A stretch of 64,000 nt of DNA from Pogonophryne albipinna (GCA_028583405.1 CM053248.1:27922769-27986768); one strand, 5' to 3'; counted from the first letter of the stretch, positions 11,028-23,400 are shown. Made by a program: numbers and translations. The notes: generated by a model not told the origin, from the letters alone.

Positions 11028-12634
11028 TCGGTTATAGGCAGCACGGTTTTTTCTCTGTCCCAGATGTGCCTATACTACACACGGTCGTAATGAGCCTAGG
11101 GCTGTTATTACGCACTGTGTGAATAGCACTGCACACACCTCCGCTCATTCCCTCAGCGGGTTTGAGCGTGAACACGCCTCAATGTCCAGTTTACGAGCCT
11201 TCTCCGAAACAGAGACAGGATGAGAGCCGGTGTGAGATGCAGCGTGTGGAGGGCCCCTCGCAGCCTTTTCGGTCCGGGCCACTCTTGGGCTGCTTCACGG
11301 GCAACGGCGGCGAGGGCTCTGACGTGGCTCGTCACCATGACAACCACAGCACATCCAAAACAGGCGTGCGCTCTCAGAGTATTACTCAGTTTACGAGTAT
11401 TCTCCTAAACGACGACATATTGAGAGCCTGTGTGGAATGCAGCGTGTGGAGGGCTCTGGCATGGTTTGTTACCAACCACAGCACATCCAGAGAATGTACA
11501 CCCGGCACTATCAGAGTACTGTATGGTACTCAGGGTGGCGGCGAGTGTGTCTGATGGACAGATGGATGAGCAGGCGGATGGGCAGAGGGTAGTCTCTGCA
11601 ATTCGCCTCTCCCCCCCGCATACGGGATACAGGAAGTCCTGTCATCCCAGGAACAGTGTCTCGCGCTCCGTGCAGAGCGGCAGGAACTCTGGTTAAAGAA
11701 AGCCTTTTCCCGGGGTTCCTCAAAGGGAAGAAAATCAGGGTTTTTTACCGCTATTTTCTGGTCCCGAAGGAGACGGGGCGGGGGGAATGAGACCCATCCT
11801 CGATCTGTCAGTGTACAACAAGAGAATGGCCTTTTCCCATGCTGACGATCAAACAGGGCTGGAGTGTGTTCACCAGGGAGGTGCACATCCATAGTCCTGA
11901 AGGATGCTTACCTCCACGTAACCATCATCCCGAAACACAGCAAATTCCTGCGTTTCTCATTCCTGGCTCCACACACTTTTTTCAAAGTGGGTGGAGACGG
12001 TTGGAGCAGCTACTCAGAATGGGGATGAGGGTTATTTTGCCTGGACGACCAGCTGTGGCTGGCTCGCTCCAGGGAGGAAGCGGTTTTTCAGACGATACAG
12101 CTAGTATCTCATCTGTCAAGCCTGGGTTTCATTATCAACTGGAAGAAGAGCTGTCCTCTTCCCTCCCAGACATTTAACTGGGAGTGGAATTGAACTCAGC
12201 CCGCATGAGAGCGCGACTCTCATAGCAGAGAATAGAGAAAGTGACAGCTCTCCTCCGGTGCAGCTGTTAACCTGTCGGTTAGCAGGCAGCACGGTTTTTC
12301 CTCTGTCCCAGATGTGCCTACTACACACGGTCGTAATGAGCCCAGGGCTGTTATTACGCACTATGTGAATAGCACTGCACACACCTCCGCTCATTCCTCA
12401 GCAGGTTTGAGCGTGAACGCGCCTCAATGTCCAGTTTACGAGCCTTCTCCTAAACAGAGACAGGATGAGAGCCGGCGTGAGATGCAGTGTGTGGAGGCCC
12501 CCTCGCAGCCTTTCGGACCGGGCCCCTCTTGGGTTGCTTCACGGGCAACGGCGGCGAGGGCTCTGACGTGGCTCGTCACCATGACAACCACAGCACATCC
12601 AGAGCAGGTCGCGCGCTCTCAGAGTATTACTCAG
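11028..12634 (+). repeat. Direct duplication of about 360 bp inside DIRS
   Basis: Bases 11028-11390 and 12268-12634 are near-identical, with small indels. Both start at a CCTGTCGGTTA word and end at CAGAGTATTACTCAG. The CCTGTCGGTTA word recurs many times between about 10610 and 12730, always beside GCAGC/AGCTG, giving a loose tandem array. The copies flank the reverse-transcriptase remnant. Confidence 0.8.
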
Positions 12635-13330
12635 AGTGGCGACGCGCGTGTTCGATGGACAGATGGATAATAATAAGCAGCAAGGCTCACCGGTTAAGCC
12701 GGCTGCCCCTGACCTGTCGGTTATAGGCATCATGGCTCGCTGCATAAACCGGCTGTCTTTAAAAACCTATTGGTTTTTAAGCAGCTCGGACAGCTCTCCT
12801 CCGGCGCGTCACACCCCGCGGGGCGGTGACGGCCCTCTCCGTGATGCAGCTGTTAGGCAAGATATCAGCTGGTCACGTGGTGACCCCTCTGGGTCTCCTT
12901 CACAGTGAGGAGACTCCAGAGGTGGTTTATTTGCCTGCATATCGACCCCGTGCGTCAGAGGAGACGCATGGTGTACATTCCTCCTTCCGTGGGTTGGGAT
13001 TGAACCCACTGGAAAAATCTCCACGTCAGTGGGGGTGCCCCTGAGCAGAGTAACGTCACACACCACAGTGTTCACAGACGCATCTCTCGCAGGCTGAGGA
13101 ACGTGCATGTCGCAGGCAGTGGGGGGACAGTGGCCGGGTCACATGTCTCTCCATATAAACGTGCTGGAATTACTATATGGAAAGTAATCCAGCACTTCGC
13201 CCTGTTGCTGTACAATCAACATGTGTTGATTCGAACAGACAACAAAGCAGCGGCGGCCTACATAAATCGCCAGGGAGGTGTTCGATCAGCGCAGCTGCTG
13301 AACACACATCCTACACAGCCAAATGGACAA
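11690..13330 (+). pseudogene. DIRS reverse transcriptase and RNase H remnants
   Basis: The pieces lie in different frames. Around 11760-11960 the sequence codes for DIRS-like RT text (PILDLSVYN-like, then LKDAYLHVTIIPKHSKFLRF-like). At 12041-12049 LDD of the catalytic centre is encoded, followed by a stretch ending SLGFIINWKKSCPLPSQ. The segment between them is deleted. At 13060-13290 an RNase H-like part is seen (FTDAS, then RTDNKAAAAYINRQGG). Several frame changes and the duplicated block at 12268-12634 lie within it. It is clearly inactive. Confidence 0.7.
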
Positions 13331-13489
13331 TGTTCCGTTTGGTGTGTGGGGAAAATCCTGGACCCCATTGGGCCCCCTGCCTCGTGCTGTCGTTCCTCCA
13401 GCTGTTGATGGACAGGAATTTGACCTATAGCACGGTCGAAACATATGCTGCTGCCATTTCATCTTGCCACGTAGTTTGGTGTCAGCACG

Positions 13490-14258
13490 GTGTGTAGTCA
13501 CCCTCTGACAAAACGTTTTCTACGGGGAGCACAAAGACTCAGACCTGTGTCACACGCTTTGGCGCCTCAATGGGTTTTGGCTTTAGTGTTACGCGCACTG
13601 AGTAAAGCTCCATTTGAACCTTTAGATCAGGTTCCCCTGAAGTTTTTTGTCAGCCAAAGTAGCTCTGCTCTTGGCTCTGACATCAGCTAAAAGGGTGAGT
13701 GATTGGTCTGCTCTCTCGGTGGCTCCGCCATGTCTCCGGATCCAAGGAGATGGCAGCTCAGCTGGTTTGCGCCCTAACCCGGTTTTTATGCCAAAGGTGA
13801 TCACAAGCTCGTTTAGATCGAGAGTGATAACCTTGGAGGGCTTCTTTCCTCCTCCTCACACATCAGAGGAGGAAGCCACATCTCATCTCCTCCGTCTCGT
13901 GCGCACGCTGGCATGCTATGTTGCACGCACGGCTGCTTTACGCAAATCCCAGCGTCTGTTTGTGCATTACAGAGAGCGCTCATTAGGGCAGCCTCTATCT
14001 GCACAGCGCCTGTCACACTGGCTGTGTGAGGCTGTGTCACAGGCGTATGTTTCCTCTGGGTTGGATCCCCCAGAAAACATTAAAGCGCACAGCACCAGGA
14101 GAATATCAACTTCTACGGCGTTGCACGGAGGAATGACAGTGGAAGACATTTGCATTGCTGCATCTTGGTCTTCACCCTGTTCTTTTATTCGTTTTTATTT
14201 GAGGGATGTCTCCCATTCCTCTCTGACACATTCAGTACTGAATAGCCTGCCAGAATGA
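13490..14258 (+). pseudogene. DIRS tyrosine recombinase (one frameshift)
   Basis: The catalytic domain of the DIRS recombinase, which in this family inserts the circular DNA copy. The C-terminal 200 residues are open from 13647. An arginine in SAKRVSDW (about 13692-13694), the HSTR box (about 14088-14099) and a tyrosine in IRFYLRD (about 14196-14198) match the R...HxxR...Y catalytic set. The N-terminal part lies in another frame (13490-13690). The two join at a run of six T at 13643-13648, which suggests a one-base insertion. This is the best-kept part of the element. Confidence 0.8.
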
Positions 14259-14580
14259 GTAATGTCGGGGGTTTTCAATTGCATGCCCTCTCTCCTGCCT
14301 GTCGGCACTTAGAGAGCGGCCTTTTGTTCCCTTCTCTTGATCGTTTTTAACAAGTGAGACTCGATCTCTACTTTTTATAAACGACAGGTAGTCCGAATGA
14401 GCCTACCTTCGTTCCCTGATGGAGAAATATTCATTTTTTAATGCTATATTCCCTGGGAATGGGATGCTCCATTTACGCACGGCGAAATGGACATGGGTTA
14501 TTAACTGAGTAGGTGTGTTTTGTGCTTCTGGTAACGGACGGAACCAGTGGGGCGTGGACTACATCCTGTTTCGCCCTTAA

Positions 14581-14678
14581 CCCAATAGCGATAGCCTTAG
14601 AGGGCGAAGCCTTATACGATATAGAACTGGGGTTACGTAATGTAACCCAGCTTCTATGAGTATAGGCGCAGCCCTCCG
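14581..14678 (+). repeat. DIRS internal complementary region
   Basis: Contains, back to back, sequence matching the outermost left end and the outermost right end of the element. They meet around AGAACT/GGGGTT. In DIRS elements this region templates circle closure. Confidence 0.75.
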
Positions 14679-14700
14679 GGCCCCACTGGCTCCGCGAATA

Positions 14701-14899
14701 GCTGAAGAAAAGCTGTTGGAGTGGATTGTAGGACTTCCTATTTATACGGAAGTGAGCCTGGAGGTGGGGCCCACGTCATAGGTGGGCGTGGAATAAGTCT
14801 GTCAGTGCTGCACACGTGCAGTGGGGATTACCCAATAGCGATAGCCTTAGAGGGCTGCGCCTATACTCATAGAAGCTGGGTTACATTACGTAACCCCAG
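14701..14899 (-). repeat. DIRS right terminal inverted repeat
   Basis: Inverted match to 8593-8770, with the outermost bases differing, as is usual for DIRS (the two ends are complemented in the internal region). Confidence 0.8.
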
Positions 14900-15242
14900 A
14901 TGTAAACTGAACAAAACTCCTTTATTTCAAGGCTAGGATATAAACAAAGACAAACCAGAACACTCACCGACAAACTAGTCATGACACATGACGAACCGAC
15001 AAAGACAGACAGAAAAACCAGAACTTAAATACACACAAGACTCATCATACAAACAAGACACAGGTGAGGAGGGAGGAGAAAACACGGGGACACCAGGTGA
15101 ACACAATCGGGTAAATTAGACACACCAGGGAAACTAACGACAGGGAACCACAGACAGATTTAAACAAGACAAAACGCAGACAGAAAACCAAAAACAGATT
15201 TAGACAAGACAAAACACCATAAAGACAGATCGTGACACATGG

Positions 15243-16756
15243 TTTGAAAAAGCCTTAGCAAATGGTACCCCAGACTATGAGAGAAATATGCTACACCTTC
15301 AGCCCCAAGAGGCTAAACACCTCCAACTATTGTTAACTATCGAGTGATTTGAGATTGATGAATATAAACCCATCCGACATGTTGCAACATGAAGTAAGAT
15401 GTGACATCTGCAGAAGGTACTATCAACCTCTTCTTGTATGATTTCAAAATCAGATGTAGCCTACCAGAATGGAAATGTGCTTTGATGAGTGTTGAATGCA
15501 TAGTGTATTAGCCGGATAAACCATAAAACAGCAGCTCAGCAGATTGAATTAGGATGTCAACAGTGAGGCAAATTGTCAGTAGTGGGTGGTAATACTAGGC
15601 TTGTTTGAGACGCGTTGCGGCTCGCCTCGAAAGTAGACGAGAATAGCCGATCGCAGCCGGGGGAGGTCTCAAAAAGCTCGCCTGAAGTCGGACAGCTCGG
15701 AGTCGGCTTCTTCTTCTTCTTCTCTCGGTTTTTTGGCGGATTGCAAACAACTTTAAGGTGCATACCGCCACCTCCGGAGTCGGCTTGACTCGGTTTGCAT
15801 TTATAAAGAATGCACACATGTGTTTAATCGTTAATGTCAGATATGTACTAAGTAAATACATTTGTTCCTGCTCAAGATTAGATTCAACTTTATTGTTATT
15901 GCACATATTACAGGTACTGAGACAATAAAATGCAGTTTAGCTTCTAACCAGGTGCAACAAGCAGTGAAGTGAAAAGTAATGTACACAATAGACAGAATAA
16001 AATATAGAATTAATTGAATGATGAATAAACAGTGAGGGGTATGAATACACTAGATATCAGCCTGTGAGCAGTATGAACAGTGTGTATGAATATGCTAAGA
16101 TGTATAAAGTATGAAAACGGTAAGCAGTGCAAGTATAGTATAAAATATATAGATATTAATTTCATGATGATAAACATTGTGGAACAATGATGAAAAATGG
16201 GAATGGATGTGGCGACGTAAAACTGACACAAAACAACAACAAACTTTTGCCGAGCCAATTGGAGAGTTTCATCAGCAGCACGGGGTAAAAACCACCAATG
16301 AGCGCTCAGCTCGAGATACCAGCGAGTCGTTTCCCATCAAGCATTTCGCTTCCGCAGCCCGTGGAGAGGAACTGCGCCGCCTCGCCGCGCCTCACTCTCA
16401 AGGCTGCGGGCGTCTTTGTCCCGCGAGATTTCAACGGCTCATGTAGGCGAGCCTCCAGAGCAAGTCGGACAAAATGACTAACCATCATGCAACGCACTAG
16501 CAAGACGTTGATCGCAACTGCGCAGGTCTCGCTTATGACCCATCAGTCTGTGTGATGAAAAGCCACGTTGAGTTTCCCAGTCAATAATAATCATCATCAC
16601 ATAAATAGATTTTGTGCAAGACAGCAGCAATGTTTACATCTCTATTGAACAGCATGGAAAATTCACAATGCACGTTTCACAAAACTGCAAAAAAAGATGT
16701 GTGGGGCAACAGTGTTTAAATAGCAGCCTTGCTAACTTTTATGGCTAACCAAGCAC
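15243..16756. other. Repeat fragments, no gene
   Basis: Bases 15595-15790 and 16290-16560 are GC-rich blocks that look like pieces of a fish repeat, with a TTC run at 15711-15724. Between them, about 15880-16160 begins with ATTCAACTTTATTGTTATTG, a tail often seen at the 3' end of fish non-LTR elements (from memory). No open frame resembles a known protein. Confidence 0.4.
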
Positions 16757-18610
16757 CAGTGGCGAGCCGTCAGGGCCCTCTAGGCCCTCTGTGAGGGCCT
16801 AAGATATTCTAAAAAATAATATTTGAAAACATTAAAAAAACAACATTTTTTTTTAAATATTATTTTTTATATTTTTTTGTTGTTACATTTTTCATTAGTT
16901 TTACCAAAATAACTTGATTTAATTGTATTTAAAATAATGTTTCCAAATAAAAAAATCCTTCGAATCTGCCTGTTCAGTTTCTGTTGGAATGTGAAGGGTT
17001 AAATGCCGTCTCTGCGAGTTATGTGAAGATGGGAGAGCTTGTTGGTCCCTCGACATTCACACAAGCCCCCAGGAAGTGCGCCGGACTCACATGAAAATAT
17101 TCGTGCTGGCCAAACGGCGGTACTACACTTCCGTTTGGTTGCCAGGCCCGGAAACACTTTTTCCCATTGACTTACATGGGGAAAGAGTGGTCTGTAAATC
17201 GTTGGATAATTTTTTTTAAACTAAATAAACTACCCAGTATGAACACTTGTATAGCCCTTATTAAAAACATTCGTTCCTCAAGTTGTAATAATGTGCTATT
17301 AACGTTATTCTGAGAGTTATTTCCTTCTGCATTATGAACGCGCATCTAACCCACAGGACCGCGCCACCCGGCACGTTCATGTTACGTGTCCCGACCAATC
17401 AGAGCACACTGTGCTCACAGGGAGGGTGGGGGCTGGAGCTATTGGAGCTACAACGAGCCGTTAAAGGCAGAGAGTGAAATTCAGTGAATACACGTAGTTT
17501 ACAGAGATGCTGTTTGAGAAACCAATGTGAGTTGCGTTTGTATTTATTTACCCATGGATGCACAATAAGAACGGACCCATATCGTCTTACTGCCATCCCA
17601 CGGAGCTGTAATAATGGATATATTGCACATGTTTGCTGTAATTCATTATCATACTACATGGGCTGTATGATTAAATCTTGTACCTAAAGCAAACAGATAT
17701 TGTTCTAAACTGTATTAAAGTAAACAGGTATTATCTTGAACTGTATTGAAGTAAACATGTATTATTTGGGACTGTTTTAAAGTAATCCTATATATATAAC
17801 CCTTTTTACTTACACTCAATGACCCAGATACCCTGACACACACACTTACACCTCCTGTCTCCAGCACACACACTTACACTCACTGACCCAGATATCAGCA
17901 CACACACACACATACACTTTCCCCCCCCACCAGCACATGCACATGTTCTTATTCAAGGTTCTTCCTGGGGCCAGTATAATCTCAAGCACCAATATCTCTG
18001 TGTACAATGTTTGATACTAATATATCTGTGTACAATGTTTGATACTAATATCTCTGTGTACAATGTTTGATTGTTTTGGGAAAGAATAGTTTGTGTGAAA
18101 TCTTCCCTGGGAAAGTAAAGGAGTGAAGTTAGGTGGAAGATAAAAAGTGATTCTGACCTTGACTAGTTCCGAGGCTCTCACGCTCTGTTCAGAAGAAAAA
18201 TACTTTTTCCCAGAACTCTGATTCGCTTAGGAGTAAAATGGGACGGAAGAGACATCTCACATCTCCGCCCCAAATATGTCCATATATACTGTTGTTTATT
18301 CATGCAAAATGCGTCCCCTGTTGCTGACTGGCTGGTCCCGATACCTGTATCGCACGGCAGTAGAGCGGGGAGCCCGGAGTGCTCTGTTACAGGGCACTCT
18401 GTATTTCGTATTGTGTTTTTTACCATTAAAATCAGATTATTGTTATAACTTTTATGCCGGTGTTTTGGACTCCTTCTCTTATTAAATCTGACCAGGCTCA
18501 TTTAACGGACGGCGCGGAGCAGAGGTGGGCTTTAAGCCACCACTACTGTGTTTACTCCAACATACCGTAAATGTTGTATTAAATAAAGTTAATATTACTT
18601 ATTATTATAA

Positions 18611-18689
<79 letters not shown>
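18611..18689. repeat. (TA)n microsatellite
   Basis: About 79 bases of alternating T and A with two G interruptions. Confidence 0.95.
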
Positions 18690-18694
<5 letters not shown>

Positions 18695-19860
18695 TGCAAT
18701 CATTCTTTCATGCTAAATGAAGCTCTGTTGCTTGGATATCACTAGATCCTGTTACAGCGTAATATAAGTACATAACATTGATGTGTACATTAGCATAATT
18801 ACTAGCTAGCCGTTAGCTGCTAACTGCCTCCTCGTTAATATCAAATCCATCCATGCTGTCATGAACGTGCGGTGCTGTTACGTGTACGCAAATTGACGTG
18901 CTTGATGTGAACGAGCATTTTGGTTAAAGTTGCGCATGCGCTATGAGCGCACATACGGGTACTTCTCAGGCATGCCGGGTAATCTGTGACGTTTCACTCT
19001 CTCAAAAGTTGGGCCATTTTATCATCATGCGCTAATGAGCAGCTCTCATAGGAATGAATGAGGCCCCGCCTCCCACGCTGTATCCAGTTCTTATTATACA
19101 TCCATGCATTCACAGAGGGCCAGCTATAGTAACTCAACGAGAGAGTAATGTTAAATGACAGTACACTTGACCAATCATATCTTCCCTCTAAATGGGCGGG
19201 CTTTATTTTCGCGGACTTTATGACAAGTTCCGCCCGCTGTGAGGTCTATGCCAGCGCCATATAGATAGAAGAGTTACGACAACGGAAGTCCAAAAACGGT
19301 TATCGTCACGTGGTTCATGTAGACGAGGATCGTTCCCCGGAAGTTCATGGCGGGCAATGTGAATGCAATGATAACAGGAGATAGAACTACGATTTTTGGT
19401 AATTATTAGTGAATAAAGGTTTTGATTTGCAATATTTATACAACAAATCGATATGTGTTTGCATTTACATCAATATGTTTTAAAAAATAAAATGTGCTAA
19501 TATTAAGTGATATTAGGATTAGTGTGAACAACTAGTTTACATGTTAGGCTAACAGTGCCTTGGTTAAAGAGCCTGTTGCTGTTTATTTATAGCTTTGAAT
19601 TCTTTAAAACCAATATTATCTTCTTAAACTTGTATGGTAGTCAGGAGCATCACTTTCTAATGTTTATTGATATATTTAGCGGGAGGGGATCTAAAGTAAT
19701 GCTTTAAAATTCAGATTAGATTAATTTCTACCATTTTCTTAAATTCATGGTAGTTTCAGTAATCCCATGGTAATTGAGGACACAAGTTATCTAAATGACT
19801 AATGTCATCTTTATGGCTTTCAGAAAGGACAGGAGACCGACAGGTGACTATCAAAGGACT

Positions 19861-19890
<30 letters not shown>
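19861..19890. repeat. (AGC)10 microsatellite
   Basis: Ten perfect AGC units. Confidence 0.95.
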
Positions 19891-19892
<2 letters not shown>

Positions 19893-20025
19893 GATGATGT
19901 TGTTTTAGAAACATCCATTGCAAATACATGGAATTCAATAAACATTGAATAGCATATCATGCAGTTTGTCTGTGCCTTTTCCTCCGTGTTGTCCTGGTTT
20001 GCTGTGCTGCCTCCTAGTCGCCACC

Positions 20026-20154
20026 ATGGTTTGCTGTGCTGCCTGGGGATGCTCCAATCGCTCAGAGAAAGGAGTACAAATGTACGGCTTCCCCACTGAC
20101 ACAGAGCGGAGGAAGCAGGAGCAATTTCACGACCAACAGCAAAAAAATATGTGA
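20026..20154 (+). pseudogene. THAP zinc-finger N-terminal fragment
   Basis: Begins with a perfect Kozak context (CCACCATGG). It encodes the first half of a THAP C2CH DNA-binding domain, CCAAWGCSNRSEKGVQMYGFP followed by TERRKQ. The fold's second half (AVPTF and the C-x2-H ligands) is absent; the frame ends after 42 codons. THAP domains occur in vertebrate THAP proteins and in P, Kolobok and ISL2EU-like transposons. It is most likely a transposon fragment separate from the element starting at 20883. Confidence 0.6.
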
Positions 20155-21003
20155 TTTATATACAAACACTGCATTTGCACTTTTTCACAAAACGAAAACC
20201 ACACCATTGGGAAAGCTTAATGTTTTGTTTAATACAAAAAAAACAGGGAAAGGCTTGAAAAACACAGAGTTGAGACTCAGGGTGCAGGGTGAGGGTCTCA
20301 GTGCAGGTATTCAGGCTCCATTGAATCCCCCTCTGGTTCTTGTGCTGAAAGAGGGAGTAACAGACAGGAGAAAGGGTTATACACACCTATATAGCACACC
20401 TATTGGATGGGAAATTGCCTTGGGGAGATAAGGTGTGGTCTTTGTTCCCAACTGAAGTTATGGAACTTTATTATTTGTGAGTTTAACAAAGTATGACAAA
20501 TGGCATCAGTAACAGATGTGATATGAATTTCTATAAAGTTGTCTCACATTCTTGGTCATATTTTATATACAGTATGTAATGAGTATAACATGTCCAGTAA
20601 GTATAAAGTGTTTCCTAATACTGTGTATTCAACCACTATGGAATATGTATGTGGGCAGACAAAACTGAGTTGTTCTGTGTGTGAAGTAACCTCAAGTCAC
20701 TCCGCAGGCACATTTTGATGCAGACCAGTTTGTCAAGACAAAAAAGGGCAAGACTAGGCTGAGAGCAGAGGCTATACCCACCATCTTCCTGCATTGCCCT
20801 GTTGTCAAAAGTGACAAGCTACTGAAAAGCTGCCCGCGAGCTACCGGTAGCTCGCGATCGACGTGTTGGAGACCCCTGCTATAGAGGCTTTACATATGAC
20901 GTCACGTTACCCGTGACGTCAGCGCAACGGCCATACTGGAGTACCAAAACAGACACCGTAATACGCCATACCTGTTCAATGTTTGTTTTTTACCGGACAT
21001 ACA

Positions 21004-21914
21004 ATGGTTAACTTCTGTGCCATTGTTGGCTGCGGCAACAGAGGTGATCGAAACAGGGGGCCAAAGTCATTTTACAGGCTGCCGGCGGTTATTATAACAC
21101 GCCAGGGTGAAGCAACACATGAACTTTCAAAGCGTCGCCAGGAAAAATTGCTCAATAGGATCGGACGGGAGGATCTCAAACCATCCAACCACAACTATAC
21201 TCGCGTTTATGGGGATCATTTCACGTCAGGAAAGTGTCGGGTTTTACATACAAACATTCAAAATGAACATATAACCCACGTACTAAGACATGGATCTTAA
21301 CAAGGAAATAGGAATCCTGGAGTCTGTCATCGATCGACATATCAGATTGTGGAGTATCTACAAAGTAAAGTCATCCCTTGGTCATCTTCACACCAGTCTG
21401 TCAATCCCCTGCAGTGCTTCGTTTAACTGTAATTTAAAGTAATTCCTCCCCCTACTGGCCATTTGATTATATGTAAACAGTAAAGGCTGTACAGTCCCTG
21501 GCACCTTTTCAGAGGCTTTTGGTTTCCTCAATTATTTGTCATGTTCCAATGTCTTGACACCAGCATTTTAAATATATCTAAAGTCTGACTTGTCCTGTCA
21601 AAAGAGGTCAAATTTGTATTAATTAACAGTTCACACAGGACATAACTGACCTACAAGTGGCACTTTTTGACAAAAATCATCCTGACTGGGCACCGTCTGT
21701 CAAATTGGGCCACGAGAAAATTACAGCACCTTCCCCTGCTACACATGCCAGTTATAAACGTGCCAGAAAAAGGTCATCCATCGCACTACTTGATCTCTAC
21801 AGCATGGTATCTGATATACCATCTTTAGAAGAGCCCACACCAGTCCTGGGAGCCACTGGGGAAGAAGAAGGACTGATTAAACCAGAGACTGGCACTGCAA
21901 CTCAGACTGATTAA
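21004..21914 (+). pseudogene. THAP protein of the ISL2EU-like element
   Basis: Two coding pieces. The first (from ATG 21004) encodes a THAP domain: MVNFCAIVGCGNRGDR, then SFYRLP, then TRVYGDHFTSGK. In THAP domains the last zinc ligands read C-x2-H within a CSDHF-like motif. Here the cysteine is replaced (VYGDHF), so zinc binding is probably lost. The second piece (about 21640-21914) encodes the usual THAP follow-on NPDWAPSVKLGH and a short acidic tail ending at 21914. An intron would join them, but no donor/acceptor pair that keeps the frame was convincing. It probably once supplied DNA binding for the transposon. Confidence 0.65.
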
Positions 21915-22574
21915 GCTTGGGTAAATACATTTTGAAAAAAACAATTGAAAGGGCAAAGTATTATATTTATTACAGATTTCCAATTTACCCAGTGAAAAAC
22001 AAGTACATGCTTCTTTAACTGTAAGCTGCAGAGATCACCTCACATAACAGATAGATTAACATTGTGTTCATATTACAGTTTTTTTCAATGCTAAAACACA
22101 TTTTTTGAAAGCAGGGCTTATTTTCTCAAAACACTAAACACAATTCACAAAACCATACACACAAAGTGCAAAACACCTCATATATACACTGCAGACTTAA
22201 GCACTGCACCCAGAACTACAGAAACACTTACCAAAACCAAACTGTTGCACCAAATGGCACACACTTCATTCATAGTACAAGACATTTTGTAAAACCAACT
22301 ACACACCATCGTGCTCAAGCACACTGTTTTATGGCGTTTGATATATTGCAAATAAAGATTGTTCAAGTCTCCAAAATATTTGCAGAAACACAAATATACT
22401 GTTCTTATACTTTTACTTTTCAAAAAGTGGAAAGTTGAATTGCAAATTGGGTGCAGAGCTGAACATGTGTTTAGAGTTTTGGATATTTGAGCTGAGGTTT
22501 TGCTCTTTGAGTGTCAGTTTAAATAATGATGATTTTTGTGTCATTTTAGTGTGCACAACTTGTTTTCATTGTTA

Positions 22575-23400
22575 GACTTACATTGCATTTAGCTGACGCT
22601 TTTATCCAAAGCGACTTACAATAAGTGCGTTCGACCAACAAAATACAAACTTGAAGAAAACAGAATCATATAAGTACATCAGGTTTCATAGAGCAAAAAC
22701 ATTTCAAGTGCTACTCAACTGGCTTTAGGTAAGCCAGTCCTTTATTAGTATATAAGTGCTTTGTTAATAATTCTATCGCTCGAAGTGGAGTCGAAAGAGA
22801 TGAGTTTTCAGTCTGCGCCGGAAGGTGTGTAAGCTATCTGCTGTCCTGATGTCAATGGGGAGCTCATTCCACCATTTTGGAGCCAGGATAGCAAACCCAC
22901 GTGTTTTTGCTGATGGGAACTTGGGTCCCCTTCGCAGCGAGGGTGCAGCGAGCCGTTTGGCTGATGCAGAGCGTAGTGCACGCGCTGGGGTGTACGGTTT
23001 AACCATTTCCTGGATGTAGGAAGGGCCAGATCCATTCGCAGCATGGTACGCAAGTACCATTGTCTTGAAGTGGATTCTAGCAGTTACCGGAAGCCAGTGG
23101 AGGGAGCGGAGGAGCGGAGTGGTGTGGGAGAATTTAGGAAGGTTGGAGGTCGGATGGCACATGCAGGTAGACCAGCCAGGAGGGAGTTGCAGTAGTCTAG
23201 GCGTGAGATGACGAGAGCCTGGACCAGAACCTGCGTCGCTTTCTGGGTCAGCTGGGGACGTATCCTCCTGATGTTGTAAAGCGTGTATCTGCAGCAGCGG
23301 GTTGTAGCAGCGATGTTTGCAGTGAAGGACAGGTTGTTATCTAGGATCACACCCAGATTCCTTGCAGTCTGAGTCGGGGAAACAACAGAGGTGCCGTGTA
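22575..23400 (-). mobile_element. L2-like LINE, 3' fragment
   Basis: The end of a non-LTR reverse transcriptase in two frames: LDNNLSFTANIAATTRCCRY...LVISRLDYCNSLL (23084-23350), then FSHTTPLLRSLHWLPVTARI...FRRRLKTHLFRL (22773-23162). The join is damaged, with a deletion between the LAGLP and SNLPKF parts. The 3' UTR runs on to about 22575. It is 5'-truncated, as is usual for LINE copies. Confidence 0.8.

Larger units (their letters stand above)
8593..14899 (+). mobile_element. DIRS-type tyrosine-recombinase retrotransposon, decayed
   Basis: The ends are long inverted repeats (8593-8770 against 14701-14899). Near the right end an internal region (14581-14678) joins sequence from both element ends, which is the circular-junction feature of DIRS elements. 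Order on the + strand: Gag-like CHC protein, reverse transcriptase/RNase H remnants, tyrosine recombinase. No target duplication is seen at its junctions with the host LTR apart from an ambiguous AG, as expected for recombinase-mediated insertion. The interior is disrupted by an inverted-repeat element (9436-10590), internal duplication and frameshifts. Confidence 0.88.
8556..15237 (-). mobile_element. Solo LTR-like element, split by a DIRS insertion
   Basis: The two outer pieces, 8556-8592 and 14900-15237, join into one sequence of about 375 bp. On the minus strand it starts TGTCACGATC and ends CCGTAACA. It is flanked by identical 5-bp direct repeats CATGG (8551-8555 and 15238-15242). TG...CA ends, a 5-bp duplication and an AATAAA on the minus strand near 14920-14930 fit a solo LTR. 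No internal coding region remains. The family is not identified. Confidence 0.7.
16757..20025. other. Mixed repeat region with a hAT-like left end
   Basis: Starts with CAGTGGCGAGCCGTCAGGGC, which resembles hAT-type termini. No matching right end was found. The rest is AT-rich DNA with CA-rich stretches (17835-17920), a short direct triplication (TCTGTGTACAATGTTTGAT at about 17997-18070), a TA microsatellite and an AGC repeat. No convincing gene. Confidence 0.4.

Noticed and set aside
11162..12906. Several overlapping open frames of 80-130 codons.
   Set aside because: They are frames of the GC-rich duplicated DIRS interior on both strands and match no protein beyond the RT remnants listed.
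16757..19330. A complete hAT element starting at CAGTGGCGAGCC.
   Set aside because: No matching right end or 8-bp duplication could be found.
22082..22440. A MITE or gene around the frame at 22166-22438.
   Set aside because: The AC-rich DNA resembles a fish repeat, but no paired ends were found and the frame is low complexity.
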